Part shown: positions 29,974 through 38,902 of the stretch, piece after piece
How the letters are laid out: each line of letters begins with the position of its first letter
Numbering within the stretch: the first letter of the stretch is position 1
Position numbers and translations under genes: made by a program
The notes under the pieces: model-generated
What the model was told of the DNA's origin: nothing
What the model saw: the letters and a program-made list of their open reading frames with translations, nothing else
Database searches by the model: none
DNA from: Pseudosulfitobacter sp. DSM 107133
GTDB lineage: Bacteria > Pseudomonadota > Alphaproteobacteria > Rhodobacterales > Rhodobacteraceae
NCBI RefSeq assembly: GCF_022788695.1
Contig: NZ_CP085154.1
Location: forward strand, 1-64,000
Length of the DNA stretch: 64,000 bases
Direction of reading: 5' to 3'

Positions 29974-32900
29974 CCGCGTTGGACGAAGCCACCCGCCGCC
30001 AGCTTGAGGCGGCGCGCCCCGATGCATCGACCTGGCTGTCGGCCAATGCGGGGTCGGGCAAGACGCGGGTGCTGACCGACCGCGTGGCGCGGCTGTTGCT
30101 GGACGGGGTCGAGCCGCAGCACATCCTGTGCCTGACCTACACCAAGGCTGCGGCATCCGAGATGCAGAACCGGCTGTTCAAGCGGCTGGGGGCCTGGGCG
30201 ATGCTGCCCGACGCGGAACTGGCGCAATCGCTGGTCGACCTGGGTGCAAGCCACGCCACAGCACCCGAGGCCCTGCGCCGCGCGCGCACGCTGTTTGCCA
30301 GTGCCATCGAAACGCCCGGCGGGCTGAAGATCCAGACCATCCATTCCTTCTGCGCGGCCCTGCTGCGCCGCTTTCCGCTTGAGGCGCAGGTCAGCCCGCA
30401 GTTCACCGAGATCGAGGACCGCGCCGCCGACATGCTGCGCGCCGAGATCGTCGACCGTATGGCGCTGGGGTCCGAGGCCGCCATCGTGCGCGCGCTGGCC
30501 GCGCAATTCACCGGCGAGGATTTCGACAAGCTGACCCGCCAGATTGTCGGGCAACAGGCGGGCTTTGCCCCCGCGCTGGACTGGGCGGGCTGTCTGACCC
30601 TGTTCGACCTGCCGCCCGACCTGACCGCTGATACCGTCGCTGCGCGTGTTCTGATGGGCAACGAGGCGGAGATGCTGGCCGCGCTGGTCCCGCATCTGCT
30701 GGCCAAGGGCGGCAATGACGCCAAGGCGGGGCAAAAGCTGCAACAGATCGACCGGATGGACCTGTCGGCATTGGCCGTCATGGAAGACGTGTTCCTGACG
30801 GGTGCAGGTGCCAAGGAGCCGTTCACCGCCAAGCTGGGCAGTTTCCCCACCAAACCGACACAGGCCAAGGTTGCCGACATGATGCCCGCGCTGGAGGACC
30901 TGATGCGCCGGGTCGAGGACACGCGGGCGCTGCGGCTGGGCTTTGGTGCGGCGCGCAAGACGCACAGCCTGCACCAGTTTGCCGCCCCGTTTCTGGCGCA
31001 TTACGAACAGGCCAAGCAATTGCGCGGCTGGCTGGACTTTGACGATCTGATCAACAAGGCGCGCAGCCTGCTTTATGACAAAAAGGTCGCGGCATGGGTG
31101 CTGTACCGGATCGACGGCGGCATTGACCACATTCTGGTGGACGAGGCGCAGGACACCAGTCCCGCGCAATGGGACGTGGTGCGCAAGCTGACCGAGGAAT
31201 TCGCCAGCGGTGACGGCGCGCGCACGGATGTGCTGCGCACGGTGTTCGTGGTGGGGGATACCAAACAGTCGATCTATTCCTTTCAGGGGGCCGATCCGCG
31301 CGAATTCCACCGGATGCAGGCCGAGTTCCAGCAACGCATCGAGGGGGCAGGGCAGTTGTTTCAGGAACGCACGCTGGACTTCTCGTTTCGTTCGTCGCCT
31401 GCGGTTCTGCGGCTGGTCGATACGTGTTTCTCCGAAGACGCCCAGCCCGGTTTTGCCAAACAGGCGCAGCATATCGCATTCAAATCCGACCTGCCGGGGC
31501 GTGTGGACCTGTGGCCGTTCCGCGAAAAGGCCGAGAAAGAGCAGGAAAACGTCTGGTACGATCCGGTCGACCGGCTGAGCCCCACGCACCACGATCTGCT
31601 GCTGGCGCGCGATGTGGCCGCGCATATCAAGCATCTGATGGAAACCGAGACGATCCCCGACGATGGCGCCACCCCCGGCACCTATGTGCGACGGCGGGTG
31701 CGGGCGGGGGATTTCCTGATCCTCGTGCAGCGACGGTCCACCCTGTTTTCCGAGATCATCCGCGCCTGCAAGGCGCTGGACCTGCCGATTGCGGGGGCCG
31801 ACCGGCTGAAGGTGGGCGGCGAACTGGCGGTCAAGGATCTGGCGGCGTTGCTGTCGTTTCTGGCCACCCCCGAGGACAGCCTGTCGCTGGCCACGGTGCT
31901 GCGGTCGCCGCTGTTCGGCTGGACCGAGCAACAGTTGTTCTCCCTGGCGCATGGGCGCACGCAATCCCATCTGTGGCCCGCGCTGCGGGATCAAGCAGAG
32001 GTCTATCCCGAAACCTACGCCGTTCTGCGCGACCTGCGCGACAACGTGGATTTCCTGCGCCCCTATGATCTGATCGAACGTGTGCTGACCCGCCACGACG
32101 GGCGGCGCAAACTGCTGGGGCGGCTGGGGGTCGAGGCCGAGGACGGCATCGACGCACTGCTGTCGCAGGCGCTGGCTTATGAGCGGACAGATGTGCCCAG
32201 CTTGACCGGATTTCTGGTGTGGATGCGCACCGACCAGTTGGAAATCAAACGCCAGATCGACAGTGCATCGGACCAGATCCGCGTGATGACGGTCCACGGC
32301 TCCAAGGGGTTGGAAGCGCCGATCGTGATCCTGCCCGACACCGGCAAACGCGACATCCGCATTCAGGACGAGGTGTTTGACGTGAGCGGCCATCCAGTGT
32401 GGCGGCCCAAGGCAACCGAGATGCCGCAGATGGTGGCCGACGCCATGGACCAGATGAAACTGGACATCGCCGAGGAACGCTTGCGGCTGCTTTATGTGGC
32501 TCTGACACGGGCAGAAAAGTGGTTGATCATCGCAGGCGCCAGCGATCCCGGCAAGAATGGCGACAGCTGGTACGAGATCGCGCAAACCGCGCTGGACCAG
32601 ATGGGTGCGGTCGATACGCTGACAGATCAGGGCACGATCAAACGGTTCAGCCACGGCGACTGGACCGCGCCGCCGCTGGTCGAACAATCAGCGCCCGCCG
32701 CACTCAGGGCCGAGGTTGATCCGATGTTCCACACACCCGCCCAGCGCCCGCCCGAACCGCCCAAAACGCTGTCGCCCTCTGACCTTGGCGGGGCCAAGGC
32801 GCTGCCCGGGGATCTGGGCGCGGATGAGGATACGGCGATGTCCTTCGGCTCGGCGGTGCATCTGTTGCTGGAGCGTATGGCGGGGCGTGATGCCGCCCAT

Positions 32901-33359
32901 TGGCCCACGATCATCGACGCGTGTCGCGGCAATTTCGCCGAAATGCCTGACGCGATGTGGGATATGGCGGTGCAAGACGCCCGCGCGGTCCTGCAAGCGC
33001 CACATCTGGCGCATCTGTTCCACGATCAGGCGTTGGCCGAGGTGCCTGTTACTGCTGCCTTTGGCGCCGCGCGGCTGCATGGCATCATTGACCGGCTGAT
33101 CATCCACGACGATCACATCCTTGCGATAGATTACAAGACCAACCGCATCGTGCCGGACCGCCCCGAAACCTGTCCCGATGGGCTTTTGTTGCAGATGGGT
33201 GCCTATGCGCAGGCCCTGTCACAGGTGTTTGCGGGCAAGCGCATCGACGTGGCGATCCTGTGGACCACCGACCAAAGTTTCATGCCGTTGCCCGAACCTC
33301 TGGTCATAGCGGCCTTGCGGCGGGCGGAATACCTTGACGATCCGTCGGGCGCTACATAG
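29970..33359 (+). CDS. addA: AddA, double-strand break repair helicase-nuclease (alphaproteobacterial type)
   Basis: AddA is the UvrD-type motor and nuclease of AddAB. The 1129-residue product has Walker A SANAGSGKTRVLTDR near residue 25, LCLTYTKAAASEM, Walker B VDEAQDTSPAQW, the GDTKQSIYSFQGADP motif, helicase motifs VMTVHGSKGLEAP and RLLYVALTRAEK, and a C-terminal nuclease with SFGSAVHLLLERM and AIDYKTNR. The ATG at 29970 overlaps the addB stop (ATGA). A very long open frame on the opposite strand here is a composition artefact. Confidence 0.96.
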   Translation: MTALDEATRRQLEAARPDASTWLSANAGSGKTRVLTDRVARLLLDGVEPQHILCLTYTKAAASEMQNRLFKRLGAWAMLPDAELAQSLVDLGASHATAPEALRRARTLFASAIETPGGLKIQTIHSFCAALLRRFPLEAQVSPQFTEIEDRAADMLRAEIVDRMALGSEAAIVRALAAQFTGEDFDKLTRQIVGQQAGFAPALDWAGCLTLFDLPPDLTADTVAARVLMGNEAEMLAALVPHLLAKGGNDAKAGQKLQQIDRMDLSALAVMEDVFLTGAGAKEPFTAKLGSFPTKPTQAKVADMMPALEDLMRRVEDTRALRLGFGAARKTHSLHQFAAPFLAHYEQAKQLRGWLDFDDLINKARSLLYDKKVAAWVLYRIDGGIDHILVDEAQDTSPAQWDVVRKLTEEFASGDGARTDVLRTVFVVGDTKQSIYSFQGADPREFHRMQAEFQQRIEGAGQLFQERTLDFSFRSSPAVLRLVDTCFSEDAQPGFAKQAQHIAFKSDLPGRVDLWPFREKAEKEQENVWYDPVDRLSPTHHDLLLARDVAAHIKHLMETETIPDDGATPGTYVRRRVRAGDFLILVQRRSTLFSEIIRACKALDLPIAGADRLKVGGELAVKDLAALLSFLATPEDSLSLATVLRSPLFGWTEQQLFSLAHGRTQSHLWPALRDQAEVYPETYAVLRDLRDNVDFLRPYDLIERVLTRHDGRRKLLGRLGVEAEDGIDALLSQALAYERTDVPSLTGFLVWMRTDQLEIKRQIDSASDQIRVMTVHGSKGLEAPIVILPDTGKRDIRIQDEVFDVSGHPVWRPKATEMPQMVADAMDQMKLDIAEERLRLLYVALTRAEKWLIIAGASDPGKNGDSWYEIAQTALDQMGAVDTLTDQGTIKRFSHGDWTAPPLVEQSAPAALRAEVDPMFHTPAQRPPEPPKTLSPSDLGGAKALPGDLGADEDTAMSFGSAVHLLLERMAGRDAAHWPTIIDACRGNFAEMPDAMWDMAVQDARAVLQAPHLAHLFHDQALAEVPVTAAFGAARLHGIIDRLIIHDDHILAIDYKTNRIVPDRPETCPDGLLLQMGAYAQALSQVFAGKRIDVAILWTTDQSFMPLPEPLVIAALRRAEYLDDPSGAT

Positions 33360-33395
33360 GTTCACAGTCCACAATCATGCTGGCAGGAGACACCT

Positions 33396-33716
33396 ATGGC
33401 CACCGTTGCAGTTACAGACGCTACCTTTGACGCCGAAGTCAAAAACTCGGACATCCCCGTTGTGGTGGATTTCTGGGCAGAATGGTGCGGCCCGTGTAAG
33501 CAGATCGGCCCGTCGCTGGAGGAACTGTCCGCCGAGATGGAAGGCAAAGTGAAGATCGTCAAAGTGAACGTTGACGAAAATCCGAATTCCCCCGCCCAGA
33601 TGGGTGTGCGCGGTATTCCTGCCCTGTTCATATTCAAAAACGGTGAAGTCGTTTCGAACATGGCCGGCGCCAAGCCCAAGGCGGCGCTGCAAAACTGGAT
33701 CAACGATTCGATCTAA
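33396..33716 (+). CDS. trxA: Thioredoxin
   Basis: This is the 106-residue cytoplasmic dithiol reductant. The active site [18 protein letters not shown] near residues 27-44 and the cis-proline segment [14 protein letters not shown] are complete. A GGAG ribosome site lies seven bases upstream. The gene follows addA by 36 bases, so it may be transcribed both with addA and from a separate promoter; thioredoxin after addAB is a conserved order in alphaproteobacteria. Confidence 0.96.
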   Translation: MATVAVTDATFDAEVKNSDIPVVVDFWAEWCGPCKQIGPSLEELSAEMEGKVKIVKVNVDENPNSPAQMGVRGIPALFIFKNGEVVSNMAGAKPKAALQNWINDSI

Positions 33717-33740
33717 GTCCACGCACCGCCAGTGAACGAC

Positions 33741-33770
33741 AAGGGGCGCCCTGTTGGGGTGCCCTTTTTT
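33741..33770 (+). terminator. Rho-independent terminator after trxA
   Basis: AAGGG-(G)-CGCCC pairs with GGGGTGCCCTT with one bulged G and one G-T pair around a TGTT loop, followed by a run of T. It ends the long tsaE-to-trxA run. Confidence 0.8.
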
Positions 33771-34677
33771 ATTTCGGAATGGGCCAGCCGAACCGCGCCA
33801 GACGCGCGGCGATTTTCGCTTGGGCCGAAGGGTGGCCCGCGTTGATCGACTGGTCCTGCCAGAACCACCAGATGTATTTCGCGTAGTCGGGGCGGTGGTC
33901 CGCGATACGCGCGAAACTGTCGGGATCGTCGCCGCGCAGGGCGATGTGATGAAAGTCGATCTTAGCAAACAGGATCGCCGGCTTGCCGAAGAAATAGCCG
34001 TTGAAGGCGGCGGATGAATTCTGTGTGACCACGCAATCGCAGGCCGGCAGCAGGCGCTCCATGTCGCCCATGCGCACGTCCAGCAGCGGGTCGCGGTCGG
34101 CAATGGCCTCAAGGGCTGCAATCTCGGCGTCGGAATAGACCTCTTTGGGGTGCAGCGTGGAGATGATGCGTTTGTCGGGCCATGCGGTACGGGTGCGGTG
34201 GATCATGTCCAGCGGCGTGCAGGTTTGGAACGACCGGTGTTCGCTCAGCCGCCCCTGAAGCGGGATGTAGACGAAACCGCCCTCACTGGCGGCGACATCC
34301 CCGAACAGCCGTTTCTTCCAGAAACCATGGAACCGCTGCGCCTCTTTGGGCTCGATATCGTCTGCGGGAAAACCGGCCCTTGCCACGTCCCAATCCCACC
34401 GCTGGTCGGTCTGGTCGATCTGCCAGAACGGATAGTGATAGACGCGCCGGAACGTCAGCCCCTGCGCCCCCACGGGCGGCTTCATATGGGTCAGCGTCGG
34501 CCCGCCCAGCGCCGCACCGGCCAGCCGCGCGGCCCGTGTGCCCTCAAGATAGGCGGGTTTCAGCCCTGCATCGTCCAGCACCGCCGCGATCTTGCCGATG
34601 AAATTATGCGCGCCCTTGGCCGCGCTGTCGCGCAGGCCTGCCTCTAGGTAAAACCGGACCGTGTTCGGGGTGCTCAT
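33769..34677 (-). CDS. Unrecognised protein with capsule-synthesis-like features
   Basis: I cannot name this 302-residue soluble protein. It has no signal peptide. Its C-terminal third shows TLHPKEVYSDAEIAALEAI, a helix, and CDCVVTQNSSAAFNGYFFGKP, a pattern like the nucleotide-sugar-binding half of GT-B enzymes and of capsular polysaccharide synthesis proteins, where a Ser/Asn-rich loop precedes a Gly-Lys-Pro turn. This resemblance is structural reasoning, not a family match. I start at ATG 34677. It stands alone between the trxA terminator and divergent hslV. Confidence 0.65.
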   Translation of the reverse strand: MSTPNTVRFYLEAGLRDSAAKGAHNFIGKIAAVLDDAGLKPAYLEGTRAARLAGAALGGPTLTHMKPPVGAQGLTFRRVYHYPFWQIDQTDQRWDWDVARAGFPADDIEPKEAQRFHGFWKKRLFGDVAASEGGFVYIPLQGRLSEHRSFQTCTPLDMIHRTRTAWPDKRIISTLHPKEVYSDAEIAALEAIADRDPLLDVRMGDMERLLPACDCVVTQNSSAAFNGYFFGKPAILFAKIDFHHIALRGDDPDSFARIADHRPDYAKYIWWFWQDQSINAGHPSAQAKIAARLARFGWPIPK

Positions 34678-34721
34678 GCGCAATAGCTAGCCGCCTCACG
34701 GGCTTGCGACAAGGTCCGACC

Positions 34722-34750
34722 CTTGTGTGCGGATGCCCCCGCCGCCATAT
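34722..34750 (+). promoter_or_regulatory. Candidate heat-shock (RpoH-type) promoter of hslV
   Basis: CTTGTG (34722-34727) is followed after 17 bases by CCATAT (34745-34750), a fit to the alphaproteobacterial RpoH pattern CTTG-N17-CxTATxT. Transcription would start about 20 bases before the hslV ATG. hslVU is a standard RpoH target, which supports the reading. Confidence 0.5.
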
Positions 34751-34777
34751 AGGCCCTCAAGACACAGGAGAGCGACA

Positions 34778-35368
34778 ATGGAAAAATCCGACTTTCCCGG
34801 CTGGCACGGGACCACGATCATAGGCGTCAAGAAGGGCGGCAAGGTGGTGATCGCAGGCGATGGCCAGGTGTCGCTGGGCCAGACGGTCATCAAGGGCACT
34901 GCGCGCAAGGTGCGCCGCCTGTCGCCCGGCGGGTTTGACGTGGTGGCAGGCTTTGCCGGATCAACCGCCGATGCCTTTGCCCTGCTGGAACGGCTTGAGG
35001 CAAAGCTGGAGGCGACACCCGGCCAGCTGGCGCGTGCCAGCGTCGAGCTGGCCAAGGACTGGCGCACCGACAAATACCTGCAAAAGCTGGAAGCGATGCT
35101 GATCGTGTCGGACGGGTCGGAAATGTATGTGATTACCGGCGCCGGCGACGTGCTGGAACCCGAACATGACGTGGCCGCCATCGGATCGGGCGGCAACTAT
35201 GCGCTGGCCGCCGCGCGCGGCATGATGGACAGCGACCGCGACGCCGAAGCCGTGGCGCGTGCCGCGATGGCGATTGCATCAGACATTTGCGTTTACACCA
35301 ATGGCAACCTGACGGTCGAAACCATCACAGCCAGCGGCGACGCAAAGCCATCCCATGACGGAATTTGA
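34778..35368 (+). CDS. hslV: ATP-dependent protease subunit HslV
   Basis: HslV is the proteasome-like threonine protease that degrades unfolded proteins handed over by HslU. The 196-residue product has the catalytic stretch [20 protein letters not shown]. The nucleophile would be Thr12, so the first eleven residues ([11 protein letters not shown]) must be removed as a short propeptide, a known alphaproteobacterial variation on the E. coli form. Other motifs ([25 protein letters not shown]) are intact. AGGAG lies before the ATG. A membrane-protein gene separates it from hslU. Confidence 0.96.
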   Translation: MEKSDFPGWHGTTIIGVKKGGKVVIAGDGQVSLGQTVIKGTARKVRRLSPGGFDVVAGFAGSTADAFALLERLEAKLEATPGQLARASVELAKDWRTDKYLQKLEAMLIVSDGSEMYVITGAGDVLEPEHDVAAIGSGGNYALAAARGMMDSDRDAEAVARAAMAIASDICVYTNGNLTVETITASGDAKPSHDGI

Positions 35369-36425
35369 CCGCAACGACCTGCGTGCCGCCGTTGGCGCGG
35401 GTCTGCTGACCGAGGCACAGGCCGCTTCGCTGCTGGCGCTGGCGCAAAGCCGGCGGGGCGCGCGCGAAAGCCTGCCTGCGGGCGATGAACCGTTCGAGCT
35501 GTTCAAAGGCTTTAACGAGATCTTCATCGTCATCGGCCTGATCATCCTGTCGGCGGGCTGGGGCGCTGTAACCGGGCTTTCGGTTGCGACGTCGCTGGGC
35601 GGTTTCCAGGGCAAGATCGTGCTGGCGGCCGTCGTCGGCGCGCTGGTCCTGTGGGGCATGTCGGAGTATTTCGTACGCCGCCGCCGCATGGTGGCCCCGG
35701 CAATTGCGCTGTCGATCCTGTGGGCGATGAACGCCATCGCGGGCCTCAGCGCACAGCTGGCCGAACCGTTCATGATAGCGCAGGCGGATTATTCCAGCCT
35801 GTTGCTGCCCGTCTGCCTGACCACGGCCGCCATTGCGCTGTACTGGCTGCGCTTCCGCGTGCCCTTTGCCATGGCGCTGATTGCGCTGGGTGTCTTTGCA
35901 CAGTCGCTGATGATGGGGGCAATCCGAATGGGAACCCCTGCAAATGTCAGCGATTTCTTCTTGCTGTCGGCCAGCGGCCCCTTTGCCTGGATCACGCTTT
36001 TGGTGGGGCTGGCGGTGTTCGCCGTGGCGATGATGTTTGACATGAGCGACCCGCACCGCGTCACCCGCCGGTCGGCCCAGGGGTTCTGGCTGCATGTGGT
36101 GGCCGCCCCGGCGCTGGTCAACACAATCGCGCTGAGCCTGCTGGAAAGCGGCACCGGCGTTGCCTACCTGATGTTGCTGGCGGTTCTGTTGCTGTTCGCC
36201 TTTGTCGCCATCGTGATCGACCGGCGGTCGTTCCTGATCGCCGCAATCGCCTATAGCGTCACACTGGCCAGTACCGTGTTTGGCGGTGACGGCGCCGCGA
36301 CGACCATTCTGGTTCTGGGCGTCTTTCTTGTCACCCTTGGCGCGTTCTGGACACCGATCCGCGCCGCGCTTCTTTCACCTATATCCAAGGTTCTGCCGCT
36401 TGACCGGCTGCCGCCCTCACACTGA
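35355..36425 (+). CDS. Polytopic membrane protein between hslV and hslU, DUF2157-like layout
   Basis: The 356-residue product has a short soluble N-terminus ([28 protein letters not shown], given here in pieces: [11 protein letters not shown], then GLLTEAQAA) followed by roughly ten hydrophobic helices and no large soluble domain. This layout recalls DUF2157 proteins, in which a helical 'returned by linker' N-terminus precedes many membrane spans, but I cannot confirm the family. It overlaps hslV by 14 bases and ends 13 bases before hslU, so it is transcribed within the protease operon. Function unknown. Confidence 0.8.
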   Translation: MTEFDRNDLRAAVGAGLLTEAQAASLLALAQSRRGARESLPAGDEPFELFKGFNEIFIVIGLIILSAGWGAVTGLSVATSLGGFQGKIVLAAVVGALVLWGMSEYFVRRRRMVAPAIALSILWAMNAIAGLSAQLAEPFMIAQADYSSLLLPVCLTTAAIALYWLRFRVPFAMALIALGVFAQSLMMGAIRMGTPANVSDFFLLSASGPFAWITLLVGLAVFAVAMMFDMSDPHRVTRRSAQGFWLHVVAAPALVNTIALSLLESGTGVAYLMLLAVLLLFAFVAIVIDRRSFLIAAIAYSVTLASTVFGGDGAATTILVLGVFLVTLGAFWTPIRAALLSPISKVLPLDRLPPSH

Positions 36426-36438
36426 TACGGGAACTCTT

Positions 36439-37743
36439 ATGACCGATCTTACCCCCCGCGAAATCGTCTCTGAACTCGACCGGTTCATCATCGGCCAGAA
36501 CGACGCCAAGCGCGCCGTGGCTGTTGCCCTGCGCAACCGCTGGCGGCGCAAGCAGCTGGCGGACGATCTGCGCGATGAAGTCTATCCAAAGAACATCCTG
36601 ATGATCGGGCCCACCGGCGTCGGCAAGACCGAGATCAGCCGCCGTCTGGCGAAACTGGCCCGCGCGCCGTTTCTCAAGGTCGAGGCGACCAAGTTCACCG
36701 AAGTCGGCTATGTCGGCCGCGACGTGGAGCAGATCATCCGCGATCTGGTCGATTCCGCCATCGTCATGACCCGCGAACACATGCGCGACGACGTCAAGGC
36801 CAAGGCCCGCGCCGCCGCCGAGGAACGTGTGATCGACGCCATCGCCGGCACCGACGCCCGCGACGGCACCCGCGAGATGTTCCGCAAAAAGCTGAAATCG
36901 GGCGAGCTGGACGACACCGTGATCGAGCTTGAGGTGGCCGACACGTCGAACCCCTTTGGCGGCATGGACATTCCCGGCCAGCCCGGCGGGGCCAGCATGA
37001 TCAATCTGGGTGATATTTTCGGCAAGGCCATGGGCGGGCGCACCGTGCGCAAAAAGCTGACCGTCGCGCAAAGTTATGATGTGCTGATCGGTGAAGAGGC
37101 CGACAAGCTGCTGGACGACGAGACCGTGAACAAGGCGGCTGTCGCCTCGGTGGAAAACAGCGGCATCGTGTTCCTGGACGAGATCGACAAGGTTTGCGCC
37201 CGCTCGGACGCGCGCGGCGCCGACGTCAGCCGCGAAGGCGTGCAGCGCGACCTGTTGCCGTTGATCGAGGGCACCACCGTCAGCACCAAACACGGGCCGG
37301 TGAAAACCGACCATATCCTGTTTATCGCTTCGGGTGCGTTCCATGTGTCGAAACCGTCAGACCTGTTGCCGGAATTGCAGGGCCGTCTGCCGATCCGCGT
37401 GGAGTTGCGCGCGCTGACCGAAAACGACTTTGTCCGCATTCTGACCGAAACCGACAACGCGTTGACACGCCAGTACACCGCGCTGATGGGCACCGAGGAC
37501 CTGACCGTCAGCTTTACCGAGGACGGCATCAAGGCGCTGGCCAAGATCGCCGCCGAGGTGAACGCGTCGGTCGAAAACATCGGTGCGCGTCGGCTGTACA
37601 CCGTACTGGAGCGTGTGTTCGAGGAATTGTCGTTCACGGCCCCCGACCGTGCCGGCGAGCAGGTGGTCGTGAACGCTGAATTCGTGGACAAGAACCTGGG
37701 CGAGCTCATGGCCTCGCCCGACATCAGCCGTTACGTTTTGTAA
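36439..37743 (+). CDS. hslU: ATP-dependent protease ATPase subunit HslU
   Basis: HslU is the AAA+ unfoldase that feeds substrates to HslV. The 434-residue protein begins [20 protein letters not shown], has Walker [10 protein letters not shown] near residue 57, the pore motif GYVGRDVEQ, Walker [12 protein letters not shown], and the C-terminal [18 protein letters not shown] and SRYVL tail that docks into HslV. The intermediate domain is present. An upstream in-frame extension into the membrane-protein gene is rejected because homologues start at MTDLTPRE. Confidence 0.97.
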   Translation: MTDLTPREIVSELDRFIIGQNDAKRAVAVALRNRWRRKQLADDLRDEVYPKNILMIGPTGVGKTEISRRLAKLARAPFLKVEATKFTEVGYVGRDVEQIIRDLVDSAIVMTREHMRDDVKAKARAAAEERVIDAIAGTDARDGTREMFRKKLKSGELDDTVIELEVADTSNPFGGMDIPGQPGGASMINLGDIFGKAMGGRTVRKKLTVAQSYDVLIGEEADKLLDDETVNKAAVASVENSGIVFLDEIDKVCARSDARGADVSREGVQRDLLPLIEGTTVSTKHGPVKTDHILFIASGAFHVSKPSDLLPELQGRLPIRVELRALTENDFVRILTETDNALTRQYTALMGTEDLTVSFTEDGIKALAKIAAEVNASVENIGARRLYTVLERVFEELSFTAPDRAGEQVVVNAEFVDKNLGELMASPDISRYVL

Positions 37744-37764
37744 GGCTGCAATCGCACGCCTTTT

Positions 37765-37802
37765 CACCTTTCGGGTTTCAGCTTAGGTTGGCCCGAAGGG
37801 TG
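37765..37802 (+). other. Stem-loop between hslU and the lipoprotein gene
   Basis: CACCTTTCGGG (37765-37775) and CCCGAAGGGTG (37792-37802) can form an 11 bp stem with one G-T pair and a 16-base loop. There is no T-run, so a simple terminator is unlikely; it could be an RNA stabiliser or processing site. Confidence 0.45.
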
Positions 37803-37810
37803 GGCATCGG

Positions 37811-38902
37811 GTGCTGCGTTTTCTGATCATTTTTGCGATGCTGCTGTCTGCCTGTGCAGACCGCGTGGCGTCGCCCGTGCTGCCGGATGCTATCAATGTC
37901 GGCACCATCAAGTCCGTTTTCGTCGGCACCACCCGCAGGGAAACACCTCCCGGCACCTTCAGTGTCCAGCGGTCTTCGAAGCTCAAGCTGATGCAACTCA
38001 AAGTATCAATCCCGCCCGACCACAAATTCGGCCGCATTTCGGACGGAGAGGAAAACCCTAAGCCCGGCCGCGATTTCGTGATCGCCCAGCGCCGCGACTT
38101 TGCCCGGCCCGACGGGTTTCGTGATGCCCTCAACCTTGAAATCAAAAAAGAGGAAGCCACAGAACGTGACGTGACCGTGTTTGTACACGGCTATAACAAC
38201 AGCTTTGCCGACGCGGTGTTTCGGGTGGCGCAGATGGCCAACGATCTGAAATTGCCCGGCTCTTTCGTGTCCTATGCCTGGCCCAGCCGCGGCAATCCGC
38301 TGGGATATCAATATGATGCCGACAGCGCCCTGTTTGCCCGCGACGGACTGCAAGAGCTGCTGTATAACATACAGGCTTCGGGCACCGAACGGATCATTGT
38401 GGTGGCCCATTCAATGGGCGGGGCGTTGTTGATGGAAACCCTGCGCCAGATCGAAATCGCGCGCCCGGGGTGGACCTCGCAGCACATCGCCGGTGTGGTC
38501 CTGATGTCCCCCGACCTGAACGTCGATGTCTTCCGCGCGCAGGCCCGCGCATTCAAGAAGCTGCCTGAACCGTTCCTGATCTTCGTATCAAAGCGCGACA
38601 TCGTGTTGAAACTGTCGGCACGCCTGCGCGGAGAAGCCGTGCAGCTGGGCAATGTAAACTCTGCCGCGGATGTTGACGATCTGCCAGTTCAGGTAATCGA
38701 CGTTTCCGCCTTTGATGACAAACAAAGCGGCGATCATTTTGTCCCGGCCGGATCACCTGCGCTGGGCGCACTTCTAAGCAATCTCGACCGGCTGGACAAA
38801 GGTTTCGTAGGCGGCGGCAGTGACCTGGGCTTTGCTCTGCCCGGCACACGTCGCATCTATGGGAAAGCATCCGAGTTGACCGTGCACGCGCCTGACAGAT
38901 GA
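37811..38902 (+). CDS. Alpha/beta hydrolase lipoprotein (DUF900 type)
   Basis: The 363-residue product starts with a lipoprotein signal whose lipobox LLSAC places the lipidated Cys at residue 15. The body is an alpha/beta hydrolase: the oxyanion strand VTVFVHGYNNSF, SYAWPSRGNPLGY, and the nucleophile elbow VVAHSMGGALLMETL (Ser in HSMGG). This matches the DUF900/COG4782 esterase-like group; substrate unknown. The start is GTG, with a GGGTGGGC stretch upstream. It overlaps the MFS gene by four bases (ATGA), suggesting a functional pair at the cell envelope. Confidence 0.85.
   Translation: MLRFLIIFAMLLSACADRVASPVLPDAINVGTIKSVFVGTTRRETPPGTFSVQRSSKLKLMQLKVSIPPDHKFGRISDGEENPKPGRDFVIAQRRDFARPDGFRDALNLEIKKEEATERDVTVFVHGYNNSFADAVFRVAQMANDLKLPGSFVSYAWPSRGNPLGYQYDADSALFARDGLQELLYNIQASGTERIIVVAHSMGGALLMETLRQIEIARPGWTSQHIAGVVLMSPDLNVDVFRAQARAFKKLPEPFLIFVSKRDIVLKLSARLRGEAVQLGNVNSAADVDDLPVQVIDVSAFDDKQSGDHFVPAGSPALGALLSNLDRLDKGFVGGGSDLGFALPGTRRIYGKASELTVHAPDR

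Noticed and set aside
29922..32687. A 921-codon open frame on the minus strand across addA
   Set aside because: It is fully antisense to addA, whose helicase and nuclease motifs are all intact. Long antisense frames are expected in GC-rich DNA, and the translation has low-complexity, Gln/His/Arg-rich composition without motifs.
36280..36438. A 53-codon N-terminal extension of hslU
   Set aside because: It lies within the preceding membrane-protein gene in another frame, and HslU homologues begin at MTDLTPRE.
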